A stretch of 64,000 nucleotides of DNA from Actinomyces wuliandei (GCF_004010955.1 NZ_CP025227.1:558001-622000); one strand, 5' to 3'; shown: positions 9,752-20,280, counted from the stretch's first letter. Made by a program: numbers and translations. Notes: generated by a model from the sequence alone, not told the origin.

Positions 9752-10475
9752 CCAGCCTACCGCCTCCCGCGGCACCTCCGGTCCGCGGCCCCAGGGCGGC
9801 TCCGACCACGACCAGTGGCGGCGTGACGCCCCCTCCCTCCTGGCGCAGGTCTTTGCACCTGTCGCCGGGTACGGGGTCACGATCTCCTCCATGTTCCGCC
9901 CCGTCGTCACGGAGCAGTACCCCCGTGAGCCTGCTCAGGTCATGCCCCGCTTCCACGGACGCCACCGGCTCAACCGCTATGACGACGGCCTGGAGAAGTG
10001 CATCGGCTGCGAGCTGTGCGCCTGGGCCTGCCCGGCCGACGCCATCTACGTGGAGGCGGCCTCCAACGAGCCGGGCGCGCAGTACTCGCCGGGGGAACGC
10101 TACGGGCGCGTCTACCAGATCAACTACCTGCGCTGCATCTTCTGCGGCATGTGTATCGAGGCCTGCCCGACGCGCGCCCTGACCATGTCCACCGACTTCG
10201 ACGAGCTTGTCGGCCCCACGCGCACCGGCCTCATCTACGACAAGGACGACCTTCTGGTCCCCGTGCCCGCCGGTGCCGTGGCGCCGCCGCACCCGATGGT
10301 GGAGGGGACTGAGGACGGCGACTACTACCGGGGCGCGGTCACCGGTCCCACTCAGGCGCAGATCGACTGGGTGAGACAGGCCCGTCCGCAGGACTCCACC
10401 CTGTCCACCGCCCGCCCGGTCGCCGGTGACGGCCATGGCAGCCCTGGCAACGAGCCTGTCCGGGAGGCCGTGTGA
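9744..10475 (+). CDS. nuoI: NADH-quinone oxidoreductase subunit I
   Basis: NuoI (243 aa) is a ferredoxin-like subunit that holds the two [4Fe-4S] clusters N6a and N6b relaying electrons to NuoB. The two CxxCxxCxxxCP motifs are at Cys86, 89, 92, 96 ([12 protein letters not shown]) and Cys131, 134, 137, 141 ([12 protein letters not shown]). The ATG at 9744 overlaps the end of nuoH by 8 nt and follows a GGAGGGA ribosome-binding site. The C-terminal ~75 residues after the ferredoxin core are an actinobacterial-style extension. Confidence 0.97.
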   Translation: MTDQPTASRGTSGPRPQGGSDHDQWRRDAPSLLAQVFAPVAGYGVTISSMFRPVVTEQYPREPAQVMPRFHGRHRLNRYDDGLEKCIGCELCAWACPADAIYVEAASNEPGAQYSPGERYGRVYQINYLRCIFCGMCIEACPTRALTMSTDFDELVGPTRTGLIYDKDDLLVPVPAGAVAPPHPMVEGTEDGDYYRGAVTGPTQAQIDWVRQARPQDSTLSTARPVAGDGHGSPGNEPVREAV

Positions 10476-11614
10476 TGAGCCTGCTGCCCCTCTCCGTCTC
10501 GGTCCTGGTGGCTGCCGTGCCGTCTGCGGTCTCCACTTCCTCCTCCACGCTGCCTCACACCGTCGCGGCTGCGGTGCCCACTGCCCTGAGCGAGGCTGGC
10601 ACCCTCTCAGTGGGGGAGAGCATCCTGCTTGCCGTGGTTGCCCTGGTCACGGTGGCGTGCGGCCTGGGGGTGCTCACCGCCAGGCGTGCCGTGGTGGCTG
10701 CGATCAACATGATCGGCATCATGATCTCCCTGGCCGTTCTCTACATCGCCAACGAGGCGCCCTTCCTGGGCATGACCCAGGTGGTGGTCTACACCGGGGC
10801 GGTCATGACCCTGGTCCTGTTCGTCATCATGCTGGTGGGCGTGGGCGGGGAGGAGCCCGTGGCGGGTGCCGGGGGCTCCTACCAGCTGCCCCTCATCGGC
10901 CTGCTGGGCCTGGGGCTGGCGACCCTCCTGGCTGCCGTCCTGCACCGCTCCCCCCTCCCGGCCGCGGCGGGCCTGCAGGGTGGGGAGGCCTCCACGCCGG
11001 ACCGGATCGCCGAGGTCCTCCTTGGGGACCACGTGGTGACCATGGAGCTGACGGGCACGCTCCTGGTCGTCGCTGCCGTGGGTGCCTTGACGCTGACGCA
11101 CCGCCAGCGGGTCCGTGCCCGGCGCGGCCAGGCGGAGACGGCCGGGGAGAAGATGCGGGCCTACGCCGCTACCGGGGCGCACCCCGGGCAGAAGCCGGTC
11201 CCGGGCGTCTACGCCTCGACCAACACCGTGGCCGCCCCGGCGCTGGGCGCTGACGGCCACGAGGTGGCTGAGTCCGTGCCCCGCGTCCTGCGCGCCCGTG
11301 GTCAGGGCATGGAGCTGTCCGAGGTCTCTCCCGAGATGGGGGCGGCCCAGCGCGCGGGAGAGGTCCTTGAGCGCCAGGCCGGCTCCCGGTCCACGGGGAC
11401 GGACGCTGGAGACGGCTCCGTCCACGGCTCGGCGGTGGGCCGGTCCGGGATGCCCTCCATGCCCGGCCAGGCCGCGCCCGTCGTCGACCAGCCGGTGGCA
11501 CCCTCATCCGCGCTGCGTGACACCTCGCAGAGCCCGGCACTTGGGCAGGGGGCGGCCGAGGGCGCGGAGGGCACTGAGGAGGACACCGAGGAGAAGGAGA
11601 AGGGGGACCAGTGA
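10475..11614 (+). CDS. nuoJ: NADH-quinone oxidoreductase subunit J
   Basis: NuoJ (379 aa from this ATG) is a proton-channel membrane subunit. Five hydrophobic helices occupy roughly residues 40-210, including the conserved [17 protein letters not shown] segment (the pi-bulge helix TM3). The remaining ~165 residues are a hydrophilic, Ser/Gly/Glu-rich tail, making the protein far longer than the usual 170-260 residues. The start at 10475 gives a TGATG junction with nuoI and an 8-nt gap to GGAGG; a GTG one codon earlier is also possible. The end overlaps nuoK by 4 nt. Confidence 0.94.
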   Translation: MSLLPLSVSVLVAAVPSAVSTSSSTLPHTVAAAVPTALSEAGTLSVGESILLAVVALVTVACGLGVLTARRAVVAAINMIGIMISLAVLYIANEAPFLGMTQVVVYTGAVMTLVLFVIMLVGVGGEEPVAGAGGSYQLPLIGLLGLGLATLLAAVLHRSPLPAAAGLQGGEASTPDRIAEVLLGDHVVTMELTGTLLVVAAVGALTLTHRQRVRARRGQAETAGEKMRAYAATGAHPGQKPVPGVYASTNTVAAPALGADGHEVAESVPRVLRARGQGMELSEVSPEMGAAQRAGEVLERQAGSRSTGTDAGDGSVHGSAVGRSGMPSMPGQAAPVVDQPVAPSSALRDTSQSPALGQGAAEGAEGTEEDTEEKEKGDQ

Positions 11615-11916
11615 CTCTTCCTATCGCTGCCTACATCGTCCTGGCCTGCGTCCTGTTCACCCTGGGCGCGCTGACCGTGCTGCTGCGGCGCAACGCGATC
11701 ATCGAGCTCATGGGCGTGGAGCTCATGCTCAACGCCGTCAACCTCGTCCTGGTGACCTTCTCCCGTCTTCACGGCGACCTCACCGGCCAGGTCTTCGCCT
11801 TCTTCGTCATGGTCGTGGCTGCGGCGGAGGTCGTGGTGGGCCTGAGCATCGTCGTGTCCATCTTCCGTACCCGCAGGTCCACGTCGGTTGACGACGTCAA
11901 CCTGCTCAAGAGCTGA
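11611..11916 (+). CDS. nuoK: NADH-quinone oxidoreductase subunit K
   Basis: NuoK (101 aa) is the small three-helix antiporter-like subunit next to NuoJ. The middle helix carries the conserved acidic residue in the segment [18 protein letters not shown], and the last helix begins [15 protein letters not shown], which holds the second conserved glutamate. It starts with GTG overlapping the nuoJ stop (GTGA). Confidence 0.97.
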   Translation: MTLPIAAYIVLACVLFTLGALTVLLRRNAIIELMGVELMLNAVNLVLVTFSRLHGDLTGQVFAFFVMVVAAAEVVVGLSIVVSIFRTRRSTSVDDVNLLKS

Positions 11917-11935
11917 CAGGGCTGAGAGGACTGAC

Positions 11936-14014
11936 ATGACTGTTGCGACCGGTATCGCCTCTGCGGTGTCCGTGGCTGCCTCCGTCCCCGTGTCCCCCCG
12001 AGCCCTCACCCCGGCCTCCCCGGTGCTGGCAGCGGACACGGTGGCCGTGGCCCAGCCGGCCACCGGCCTGGCCGGGCTGTCCTGGCTCCTTGTCGCTGTG
12101 CCGGCGGCCAGCGCTGCGGTGCTCCTGCTGGCGGGGCGGCGCAGCGACTCCTGGGGCCACTGGCTGGGCCTGCTGGCCTCACTGGCGTCTGCCTGCCTGG
12201 GACTGGGGGTCCTGGCCCAGATCCTGGCCCTGCCCCCCCAGGAGCGTGTCCTCAGCGTGAGCCTGTGGCACTGGTTCTCCTCCGCAGACCTGTCTGTGGA
12301 CGTCGGGCTGCGGGTGGACCCCCTGTCCCTGACCTTTGTGGTGCTGGTGACCTGTGTGGGCTTCCTGATCCACCTCTACTCTGTGGCCTACATGGGTCAC
12401 GACCGCGACCGGCGCCGGTTCTTCGCCTACCTCAACCTGTTCGTCGCCGCGATGCTGACACTGGTGCTCGGCGACAGCTACATCGTCGTGTTCGTCGGCT
12501 GGGAGGGTGTGGGCCTGGCCTCCTACCTGCTCATCGGCTTCTGGAACACCGCAGAGGCGGACGCCCCCCGCGCCCAGCGGGAGAAGGCCGTGGACAACGC
12601 CGTTGCCGCAAAGAAGGCCTTCGTCATGAACCGTGTCGGTGACCTGGGCCTGCTGCTGGCCATGATGGCCCTGGTGTCACAGGTGGGCTCGGTCGCCTTC
12701 GACACCGTCCTGCCCGCTGCGGCCCGTGGGGAGGTCTCCTCCGGGTGGCTGACGGCGATCGGCCTGTTCCTCCTCCTGGCCGCCTGCGGCAAGTCGGCCC
12801 AGTTCCCGCTGCAGGCCTGGCTGGGGGACGCCATGGCCGGCCCTACGCCGGTCTCCGCCCTCATCCACGCTGCCACCATGGTCACCGCCGGGGTCTACCT
12901 CATGGTTCGCTCCGGACCGGTCCTGGAGGGGGCGCCGCAGGTACAGGTGGCCGTAGCCGCTGTCGGCGCCCTCACCCTGGTGCTGGGTGCCGTCATCGGC
13001 TGCGCCAAGGACGACATGAAGAAGGTCCTGGCGGCCTCCACGATGAGCCAGATCGGCTACATGATGCTGGGGGCAGGCCTGGGGCCCGTCGGCTACGCCG
13101 TCGCGGTCTTCCACCTGCTGACCCACGGCTTCTTCAAGGCGCAGCTCTTCCTGGGTGCCGGCAGCGTCATGCACGCCATGGGCGACCAGGTGGACATGCG
13201 GCGCTTTGGCGCCTTGTACCGGGTCATGCGGGTCACCTGGGTGACCATGGGCATCGGCTGGCTCGCCATCCTGGGGGTTCCTCCCTTCTCAGGCTTCTGG
13301 TCCAAGGACAGGATCATTGAGGCCGCCTTTACCGGGGAGGGCGCTCAGCCCTGGGTCCTGGGGACGGTCGCGCTGCTGGGCGCGGGCCTGACCGCCTTCT
13401 ACATGTCCCGCCTCTTCTTCATGATCTTCCACGGCAAGGCCCGGTGGACCACGAGCAGCGACCTGGAGGGAGAGGTCCACCCACACGAGTCCGGGTGGCT
13501 CATGACCCTCCCGCTCATCGTCCTGTCGCTCTTCTCCCTGGGCCTGGGAGGGCTGCTCAGCCAGGGGGAGGCCTTCACCACCTGGCTGGAACCGGTCACC
13601 GGGCATGTGGACCACTCGGCCCACGAGCCGGTCCTGCCCGTGACGGTCATCATGGGAGGCACTCTGGCGCTGGTGCTCCTGGGTGCGCTGGCTGCCTGGG
13701 CCATGTACGCGCGCCGTGAGGTGCCCACCGTGGTCCAGCCGGGCAGCGTCATGGTGGAGGCGGCACGCCACGACATGTACCAGGACGCCCTCAACGAGGC
13801 TGTGGCGATGCGCCCGGGCCAGGGGCTCGTCGCGGCCACGCGGGCCGCCGAGCGCTACGTCGTCGACGGCGCCGTGGAGGGGGCCGCCGTCACCGCCTCA
13901 GCCGCAGGAAGCCTTCTCCGGCGCACCGAGTCCGGGTACGTGCGCTCCTACGCCGGGTACATGCTGGGCGGGACCGTCCTTGCCCTGGCCGCCGTCCTGG
14001 CAAGCAGGCTCTGA
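11936..14014 (+). CDS. nuoL: NADH-quinone oxidoreductase subunit L
   Basis: NuoL (692 aa) is the largest antiporter-like pump subunit, at the distal end of the membrane arm. Conserved blocks include YSVAYMGHDRDRRRFF, VFVGWEGVGLASYLLIGFW and the key lysine helix with STMSQIGYMMLGAG; many membrane helices follow and a lateral helix region is visible near the end. The ATG at 11936 after a GAGAGGA site is preferred over an upstream ATG that would overlap nuoK. An unusually long, alanine-rich N-terminus (~40 residues) precedes the first helix. Confidence 0.96.
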   Translation: MTVATGIASAVSVAASVPVSPRALTPASPVLAADTVAVAQPATGLAGLSWLLVAVPAASAAVLLLAGRRSDSWGHWLGLLASLASACLGLGVLAQILALPPQERVLSVSLWHWFSSADLSVDVGLRVDPLSLTFVVLVTCVGFLIHLYSVAYMGHDRDRRRFFAYLNLFVAAMLTLVLGDSYIVVFVGWEGVGLASYLLIGFWNTAEADAPRAQREKAVDNAVAAKKAFVMNRVGDLGLLLAMMALVSQVGSVAFDTVLPAAARGEVSSGWLTAIGLFLLLAACGKSAQFPLQAWLGDAMAGPTPVSALIHAATMVTAGVYLMVRSGPVLEGAPQVQVAVAAVGALTLVLGAVIGCAKDDMKKVLAASTMSQIGYMMLGAGLGPVGYAVAVFHLLTHGFFKAQLFLGAGSVMHAMGDQVDMRRFGALYRVMRVTWVTMGIGWLAILGVPPFSGFWSKDRIIEAAFTGEGAQPWVLGTVALLGAGLTAFYMSRLFFMIFHGKARWTTSSDLEGEVHPHESGWLMTLPLIVLSLFSLGLGGLLSQGEAFTTWLEPVTGHVDHSAHEPVLPVTVIMGGTLALVLLGALAAWAMYARREVPTVVQPGSVMVEAARHDMYQDALNEAVAMRPGQGLVAATRAAERYVVDGAVEGAAVTASAAGSLLRRTESGYVRSYAGYMLGGTVLALAAVLASRL

Positions 14015-14028
14015 GAGGACACCGCCAC

Positions 14029-15603
14029 ATGCAGACTCTTCCCGCAACGCTGCCCGTCCTGACCATCATGGCGGTCCTGCCCCTGGCAGGCGCTGTCCTC
14101 CTGTGGGTCCTGCCGCCCCTGCGCCGCTACGCCAGCCTCCTGGGCCTGGCCGTGTCCCTGGCTGTGCTCGCGGTGGGGGTGTGGGCGCTGAGCATGTTCG
14201 ACCTGTCCCAGGCGGGGACGGTCCAGCTGGCGCAGACCACCCCTTGGATTCCCTCCTTCGGTGCCTACTGGGCTCTTGGCGTCAACGGCCTGGGCCTGTC
14301 CATGCTTCTTCTGGGCGCCGCCCTGGTGCCGCTCGTGCTGCTGGCCTCCTGGAAGGAGGTCCCCCAGGAGCGCCAGGCCCTGCTCACCGGCCTGGTCCTG
14401 GTCCTGGAGGCCTTCGTGGTGGTTATCTTCAGCGCCCGCGACCTGTTCCTGTTCTACGTCTGCTTCGAGGCGATGCTGATACCGGTCTACTTCCTCGTCG
14501 GCTGCCTGGGCGGGCCGGGGCGTCAGCGCGCAGCCCTGAAGTTCCTCCTGTACTCCCTGGCAGGGGGGCTGGTCATGCTCCTGGGCGTGGTCATGCTGGC
14601 GATCCACACCTCCGAGAACCAGGTCGGCTTCCTCATCGACACCATGGTGGGCAACCTGACCCTGTCCCCGACCATGTCCCGATGGCTTTTCCTTAGCTTC
14701 TTTATCGCCTTCGCCGTCAAGGCACCCATGGTTCCCCTGCACACCTGGCTGCCTGACACCGCCGAGCAGGCCACACCCGGCACCTCGGTCCTCCTCATCG
14801 GCGTGCTGGACAAGATCGGCACCTACGGGATGGTCGCCCTGGTCCTGCCGCTGTTCCCCGAGGCCTCCCGCTGGGCCTCCCCGGTTGTGGTGGTGCTGGC
14901 CCTGGTCTCGATCATCTACGGCGGCCTGGCGGCGATCGCCCAGGACAACCTCTACCGCCTCATCGCCTACACCTCTGTCAGCCACTTCGGGTTCATGGTG
15001 CTGGGCATCTTCAGTGGGAGCCAGGTAGCCGCCACCGGGGCCATGGTCTACATGGTCGCCCACGGCCTGAGCATCGCCGGCCTCTACCTGGTGACCGGCT
15101 TCGTCGCCCGGCGCACCGGGACCGTGAGCATCTCCGAGCTCGGCGGGCTGGCTCGTGTCATGCCGCTGGCGGCAGGGACCTTCCTGCTCTCCGGGCTGGC
15201 CTCGATCGCCCTGCCGGGACTGTCCGGCTTCGTCCCGGAGTGGATGGTGCTGACCGGGACCTTCTCGGTGTCAGTGCCCCTGGGCGTGGCAGCGGTGGCC
15301 GGTGTCGTCATCGCGGCCGTCTACGTCCTGCTGCCCTACCAGCGGGTCTTCACCGGCGCCCCCTCCCCGGACAGGACGGGACTAGGGGACCTGGAGGGCC
15401 GTGAGAGGCTGGTCCTGGTCCCGGTCGTGGGGGCCATGCTGGCCCTGGGCCTGGTCCCGGCACCGCTGACCAGCCTCCTCGACGACGTCGGGGGGCAGGC
15501 CAGCACGGCTGTGAGCCAGTCGACGGCGCAGACCACGGCCTCTGCGGGGCACCAGCCCCTGCACGCACACGCACCGCTGCCCGAGCCACGGAAGGGAGCC
15601 TGA
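14029..15603 (+). CDS. nuoM: NADH-quinone oxidoreductase subunit M
   Basis: NuoM (524 aa) is the second antiporter-like pump subunit. Family landmarks are the early glutamate segment FYVCFEAMLIPVYFLVG, the lysine-bearing helix with FAVKAPMVPLHTWLPDTAEQ, and the SVSHFGFMVLGI helix. About fourteen membrane helices can be counted. It follows nuoL by 14 nt with a GAGAGGA ribosome-binding site. The last ~25 residues are a His/Pro/Ala-rich tail. Confidence 0.96.
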   Translation: MQTLPATLPVLTIMAVLPLAGAVLLWVLPPLRRYASLLGLAVSLAVLAVGVWALSMFDLSQAGTVQLAQTTPWIPSFGAYWALGVNGLGLSMLLLGAALVPLVLLASWKEVPQERQALLTGLVLVLEAFVVVIFSARDLFLFYVCFEAMLIPVYFLVGCLGGPGRQRAALKFLLYSLAGGLVMLLGVVMLAIHTSENQVGFLIDTMVGNLTLSPTMSRWLFLSFFIAFAVKAPMVPLHTWLPDTAEQATPGTSVLLIGVLDKIGTYGMVALVLPLFPEASRWASPVVVVLALVSIIYGGLAAIAQDNLYRLIAYTSVSHFGFMVLGIFSGSQVAATGAMVYMVAHGLSIAGLYLVTGFVARRTGTVSISELGGLARVMPLAAGTFLLSGLASIALPGLSGFVPEWMVLTGTFSVSVPLGVAAVAGVVIAAVYVLLPYQRVFTGAPSPDRTGLGDLEGRERLVLVPVVGAMLALGLVPAPLTSLLDDVGGQASTAVSQSTAQTTASAGHQPLHAHAPLPEPRKGA

Positions 15604-15604
15604 C

Positions 15605-17155
15605 GTGACCGTCACCGGTCCTGTAATCGGCTGGGGAGCCTTGACCCCGGTCCTCATCGTCCTTGGCGGCGGGGTCCTGGGGGTCCTGGTGGAGGCATTC
15701 GTGCCGCGCCGCGCCCGCCTGGCCACCCAGACCCTGCTCAGCGTGGCGGCTGTCCTGGCCTCCGGGGCAGCCCTGACGCTGCGCTTCGAGCAGATGGAGC
15801 TCCAAGGTCCCTCCCGTACCGCGAGCGGCCTCCTTGAGGACCCCTTTGCCCTGTCCAGCCAGGCGGTCCTGCTGGTCATCGGGTTCCTGGCCGTGCTGGT
15901 CATGGCTGACCGCACCGAGGTCGGTGACGGCGCCTTCGCCGCCCAGGCCGCAGACCGTCCCGGCAGCGCCGAGGAGTCGGAGTCCCTGCACGCGGGCTGG
16001 ACCACGACTGAGGTCTTCCCCCTGGCCCTGCTCTCGCTGGGCGGGATGATGCTCTTCGGGGCCAGCAGTGACCTCATCACCCTGTTCGTCGTCCTGGAGA
16101 TGGTCTCCCTGCCGCTGTACATCATGGCCGCCACGGCCCGGCACCGCCGCCTGCTGAGCCAGGAGGCGGCACTGAAGTACTTTGTCCTAGGTGCCTTCGC
16201 CTCCGCCTTCCTGCTGCTGGGGGCCGCCTTCCTCTATGGGCTGTCCGGCGCCGTGGACTACGAGACGATCGGCCTGGCCGCCCAGGGCGAGGCGGGTGCG
16301 CAGGACGGCTGGCTGCTCCTGGCCGGGCTGGTCCTGGTCTGCGTGGGCCTGCTGTTCAAGATTGCCGCCGTGCCCTTCCACGCCTGGAGCCCCGACGTCT
16401 ACCAGGGTGCCCCGACGCCGGTCACCGGCTTCATGGCCGCCGGGGTCAAGGCGGCGGCCTTCTTCGCGCTGCTGCGCTTCTTCTACACGGTGGTGGGGCC
16501 GCTGGGCGCACAGCTGGCTCCCTTCCTATGGGCAGTCGCGACAGCCACGATGGTCCTGGGGACCGTGGTCGGTGTCGTCCAGAAGGACGTCAAGCGCATG
16601 CTCGCCTACTCGGCCGTCGCCCACGCCGGGTTCATGCTGATCGCCATCATCACCGACAACCCTCTGGTTGTCGCGCCGCTGACCTTCTACGCCCTGACCT
16701 ACGGGGTGTCCACTGTGGGTGCCTTCGGCCTCATCTCCCTCGTGCGCACGCGCCACGACGGCGCGGTGGGTGCCGAGGCCAGCGACCTGGACTCCTTCAG
16801 GGGACTTGCCCGGCGCAGCCCGTGGGCTGCCGGGGCGATGACGGTCTTCCTCCTGTCCTTCGCCGGGATTCCCCTCACCGCCGGGTTCATGGCCAAGTTC
16901 TACCTCTTCGCCGCAGGTGTCCTGGGCGGGGGCACCTGGCTGGTCGTCGTGGCTGTGGCCTGCTCAGCTGTCTCGGCCTTCTTCTACGTGCGTCTTGTCG
17001 TGCTCATGTTCTTCCACGCGCCCCGGGCAGAGGACGGGCAGGACACGGTCGTGGTGGACAGTCAGGGGATGGTGACCACGGCGGTGACCGTGTCCGTGCT
17101 AGTCACGGTACTGCTGGGCGTGTTCCCACAGGCAGCGTTCGGACTCTTCGCCTAG
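15605..17155 (+). CDS. nuoN: NADH-quinone oxidoreductase subunit N
   Basis: NuoN (516 aa) is the third antiporter-like pump subunit and closes the nuo operon. Typical segments are FVVLEMVSLPLYIMAA, LKYFVLGAFASAFLL, VPFHAWSPDVYQGAPTPVTGF and MLAYSAVAHAGFMLI. Translation begins with GTG one base after the nuoM stop. The next gene starts only 17 nt later but seems to have its own promoter. Confidence 0.96.
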   Translation: MTVTGPVIGWGALTPVLIVLGGGVLGVLVEAFVPRRARLATQTLLSVAAVLASGAALTLRFEQMELQGPSRTASGLLEDPFALSSQAVLLVIGFLAVLVMADRTEVGDGAFAAQAADRPGSAEESESLHAGWTTTEVFPLALLSLGGMMLFGASSDLITLFVVLEMVSLPLYIMAATARHRRLLSQEAALKYFVLGAFASAFLLLGAAFLYGLSGAVDYETIGLAAQGEAGAQDGWLLLAGLVLVCVGLLFKIAAVPFHAWSPDVYQGAPTPVTGFMAAGVKAAAFFALLRFFYTVVGPLGAQLAPFLWAVATATMVLGTVVGVVQKDVKRMLAYSAVAHAGFMLIAIITDNPLVVAPLTFYALTYGVSTVGAFGLISLVRTRHDGAVGAEASDLDSFRGLARRSPWAAGAMTVFLLSFAGIPLTAGFMAKFYLFAAGVLGGGTWLVVVAVACSAVSAFFYVRLVVLMFFHAPRAEDGQDTVVVDSQGMVTTAVTVSVLVTVLLGVFPQAAFGLFA

Positions 17156-17172
17156 ACGGTTATGCTCCTGCC

Positions 17173-18282
17173 GTGATCGGATCGATGCCCTTGAGCGCCC
17201 CCCAGTTGGAAGGGCGCATCACCCCTGCCCTGGAGGCGGTTGAGACCCGCCTCCTGGAGGTTGTCACCAGTGCTGACGAGACGATCAACCCGCCGACCTC
17301 CCACCTGGCGGAGGCGGGGGGCAAGCGTCTGCGACCGGTACTGACTCTCCTGACCGCACAGCTGGGGGACCCTGGGCTGGCGGCGGGCGACGAGGTCCGC
17401 GACGCCGGCGTCGCCGTGGAGCTGACCCATATCGCCACCCTCTACCACGACGACGTCATGGACGAGGCGCCGCTGCGGCGGGGCGCCCCCAGCGCCCAGA
17501 CAGTGTGGGGCAACTCCGCCGCGATCCTGACCGGGGACGTGCTGGTGGCGCGCGCCTCCCAGCTCGTGGCCGGCCTGGGGCCGCGGGCGGTGCTTGCCCA
17601 CGCCAAGACCTTTGAGCGCCTGTGCATGGGACAGCTCCACGAGACCCTGCCCCGCCCTGCCGGTACCGACCCGGTGGAGCACTACGTCCAGGTCCTGGCC
17701 GACAAGACCGGCTCCCTCATCGCGGTCTCCGCCCGCTACGGTGCCATGCTCACCCGCGCCGGCAGGCGCACCGAGCACGTGGTGGAGGCCTTCGGAGAGA
17801 AGATCGGGGTGGCCTTCCAGCTGGCTGACGACGTCATCGACATCATCAGCGACTCAGACACGACCGGCAAGACCCCGGGCACGGACCTGCGCGAGGGCGT
17901 GGACACGATGCCCGTGCTGCTGCTGCGCCAGGCCCTGGCCGCCGGTGAGCTCGACGCCGCCGGGCAGTCGATCCTGTCCACGTTGTCCAGCGCCGACCTG
18001 GGTGACGACGCGGTGCTGGCCGATGTCGTCACGCGTCTGCGCAGCCACCCGGTCCTTGAGCGGACACGGAGGATGGCGATGGAGTGGGCCAGGGACGCGG
18101 TGGAGGTCCTGGGCGGGCTGCACGACGCCGTCCTGGAGGGCACCAGGCAGAGACTGGCTGCCGACCAGGTCACCGACCCCGGTGCCGTGGAGGCTGCCGT
18201 GGCTGACGCCCGGGAGCGGGTCAGCCACGTGCGTGACGGCATGGAGCAGTTCGCCCGGCTCCTGGTGGACCGAGCGGCCTAG
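17173..18282 (+). CDS. Polyprenyl diphosphate synthase (trans-isoprenyl chain elongation)
   Basis: This 369-residue enzyme condenses isopentenyl diphosphate units into a long-chain polyprenyl diphosphate. Both aspartate-rich Mg2+-binding motifs are intact: DDVMD at residues 93-97 and DDVID at 219-223, with the GGKRLRP substrate motif near residues 49-55. Its place directly after nuoN, as in other actinobacteria, points to the menaquinone side chain (a heptaprenyl/octaprenyl-type enzyme). The GTG start lies exactly 6 nt after a TATGCT hexamer (17161-17166), which suggests a leaderless transcript; an ATG at 17185 is the alternative start. Product chain length cannot be read from the sequence. 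Confidence 0.9.
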   Translation: MIGSMPLSAPQLEGRITPALEAVETRLLEVVTSADETINPPTSHLAEAGGKRLRPVLTLLTAQLGDPGLAAGDEVRDAGVAVELTHIATLYHDDVMDEAPLRRGAPSAQTVWGNSAAILTGDVLVARASQLVAGLGPRAVLAHAKTFERLCMGQLHETLPRPAGTDPVEHYVQVLADKTGSLIAVSARYGAMLTRAGRRTEHVVEAFGEKIGVAFQLADDVIDIISDSDTTGKTPGTDLREGVDTMPVLLLRQALAAGELDAAGQSILSTLSSADLGDDAVLADVVTRLRSHPVLERTRRMAMEWARDAVEVLGGLHDAVLEGTRQRLAADQVTDPGAVEAAVADARERVSHVRDGMEQFARLLVDRAA

Positions 18283-18654
18283 CAGCCTGGTCGCCACCGC
18301 TGGCGCCACCGTCGGCAAGCCTCGTCAGCACGACCGTCAGCACCGCTGCCCGGTCCTGCCGCCTGGTCTCGTCCTGATGACCCGGCGGCCTGCGCGACTC
18401 TGGCACTCGTCGAGCCGGGCTGCGGGCCGTGTGACGGGAACCTGCCCGGGTAAGGAGGTCCTGGGCTGCGGTCAGTCGCTACACTAGGGAGGCCTCCGAG
18501 CCGTCTCGCGGTGCCGCCCTCGCGACATGTTCCTGCGACGTGTCCCCACGGGCACTGACCTGCCACAAGGACAGGAAAGACAGGACTGTGCGCCGGCCGC
18601 CTGCCCCGGGACGGTGAGGAGCCTGGCCCCGTCCCCATCTGACAGGAACCGACA
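18283..18654 (+). promoter_or_regulatory. 372-nt intergenic region with a likely promoter for the ferredoxin reductase gene
   Basis: A TACACT hexamer at 18480-18485 is a good -10 element and would start transcription near 18492, giving a leader of about 160 nt. No convincing -35 is visible. I see no gene, tRNA or clear terminator in the rest of this gap. Confidence 0.4.
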
Positions 18655-20169
18655 TTGGCGACACCGACGACACTGACTCCACGTCCGCTCTCCGTTGCCG
18701 TTATCGGCGCTGGCCCTGCCGGCATCTACGCCTCAGACATTCTTGCCAAGTCCGGGCTGGACGTGTCCATCGACCTGTTCGAGCGCCTCCCTGCACCCTA
18801 CGGCCTCGTGCGCTATGGGGTCGCCCCCGACCACCCCCGGATCAAGCAGATCATCGTGGCGCTCTACAAGATCCTCCAACGTGGCGACATCCGCCTGGTC
18901 GGCAACGTGGAGGTCGGCAGGGACGTCTCCGTGGCCGAGCTCCACGAGCACTACGACGCCCTGGTCTTCTCCACCGGGGCCGATACCGACGCCCCCCTGG
19001 ACATCCCGGGTGCGCAGGCTCCCGAGTGCCACGGGGGCGCGGACTTCGTCTCCTGGTACGACGGGCACCCTGACCACCCCCGGACCTGGGACCTCAGTGC
19101 CAGGGAGGTCGCGGTCATCGGGGTGGGTAACGTCGCCCTGGACATCTCCCGGGTGCTGGCCAAGCACCCGGCAGACCTCATGACCACCGAGATCCCTGCG
19201 AACGTGGCTGAGGTCCTCAGGAAGGCACCGACCACGGACGTCCACGTCTTTGGGCGCCGTGGCCCGGCTCAGGTCAAGTTCACCCCCCTGGAGCTGAGGG
19301 AGCTGGGTAAGCAGCCCGGCGTCGATGTCCTCGTCGATGAGGAGGACTTCGAGTACGACGAGGCCTCCCGGGCCGCCCTGGCCGCCTCCAACCAGCAGCG
19401 GCAGGTGGTCAAGGCGCTGGAGGGCTATGCGATGCAGGAGCCTGAGGACCTCACCGCTCCCCACCGGATCCACATCCACCTCTTCCAGGCGCCCACCGAG
19501 GTCCTCACCGACGACGCCGGGCACGTGACCGGGCTGCGTACCGAGCGCACCCGCCTGGCCGGGGACGGCAGTGTCGTGGGAACCGGTGAGCTCCGTGACT
19601 GGCCGGTCCAGGCGGTGTACCGGGCCGTAGGCTACGCGGGCTCCCCGGTGGAGGGGCTGCCTTTCGACCACGAGCGCCATGTGCTGCCCAACGAGGGCGG
19701 GCGTGTCATCGGGGAGGACGGCCGGCCGATGACCGGCGTCTACGCCACCGGGTGGATCCGTCGTGGGCCTGTGGGCCTTATCGGCTCCACCAAGTCTGAC
19801 GCCCAGGAGACTGTCGCCAACCTGGTGGCTGACGCCCGGGCCGGGCTTCTCCACGCGACCGCGCAGGAGGACTCCCAGGTCGGCCACGCTGCCTTGATCG
19901 CCCTCCTGGAGGAACGTGGTGTGCCCTACACCACGTGGGAGGGGTGGGAGCTGCTGGACGCCTACGAGCGCGAGCTTGGCAGCGCCTGGGGTGAGGTTGA
20001 GGGCGGCCGGGGCCTGCGCGAACGCGTCAAGGTGGTCTCCCGGGACGCCATGACCGCGGTCTCGCGCTCCACGGAGGTCCCTGACGACCTGATCGGCCAG
20101 CCGGAGGCCGACCGCGTGCCTGAGCGCGTCGCCCACCGTCTCCGGGACGCCGTAGAATCAGTGTCCTGA
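18655..20169 (+). CDS. Ferredoxin/adrenodoxin-type NADP+ reductase (FprA-like)
   Basis: This 504-residue flavoprotein of the adrenodoxin reductase/FprA family moves electrons between NADPH and ferredoxin. The FAD-binding motif VIGAGPAGIYASDILAK lies at about residues 16-32, and the NADPH-binding motif VIGVGNVALDISRVLAK at about 158-174. The segments YGLVRYGVAPDHP, GRRGPAQVKFT and the C-terminal ATGWIRRGPVGLIGSTKSDA are hallmarks of the family. The start is a TTG preceded by an AGGAA site. The last ~100 residues after the reductase core are alpha-helical in character, as in many actinobacterial members. Confidence 0.93.
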   Translation: MATPTTLTPRPLSVAVIGAGPAGIYASDILAKSGLDVSIDLFERLPAPYGLVRYGVAPDHPRIKQIIVALYKILQRGDIRLVGNVEVGRDVSVAELHEHYDALVFSTGADTDAPLDIPGAQAPECHGGADFVSWYDGHPDHPRTWDLSAREVAVIGVGNVALDISRVLAKHPADLMTTEIPANVAEVLRKAPTTDVHVFGRRGPAQVKFTPLELRELGKQPGVDVLVDEEDFEYDEASRAALAASNQQRQVVKALEGYAMQEPEDLTAPHRIHIHLFQAPTEVLTDDAGHVTGLRTERTRLAGDGSVVGTGELRDWPVQAVYRAVGYAGSPVEGLPFDHERHVLPNEGGRVIGEDGRPMTGVYATGWIRRGPVGLIGSTKSDAQETVANLVADARAGLLHATAQEDSQVGHAALIALLEERGVPYTTWEGWELLDAYERELGSAWGEVEGGRGLRERVKVVSRDAMTAVSRSTEVPDDLIGQPEADRVPERVAHRLRDAVESVS

Positions 20170-20280
20170 CCGTGTGTCCCAGCCTGCTGGCTGTCAGCGC
20201 ACGGCCAGGGCGTCGTCGTCCAGCCGTACCGGGCCGTCAGGGGCTGGTTGTCGGCTACCACCCCCACGGAAGGCAGGTCC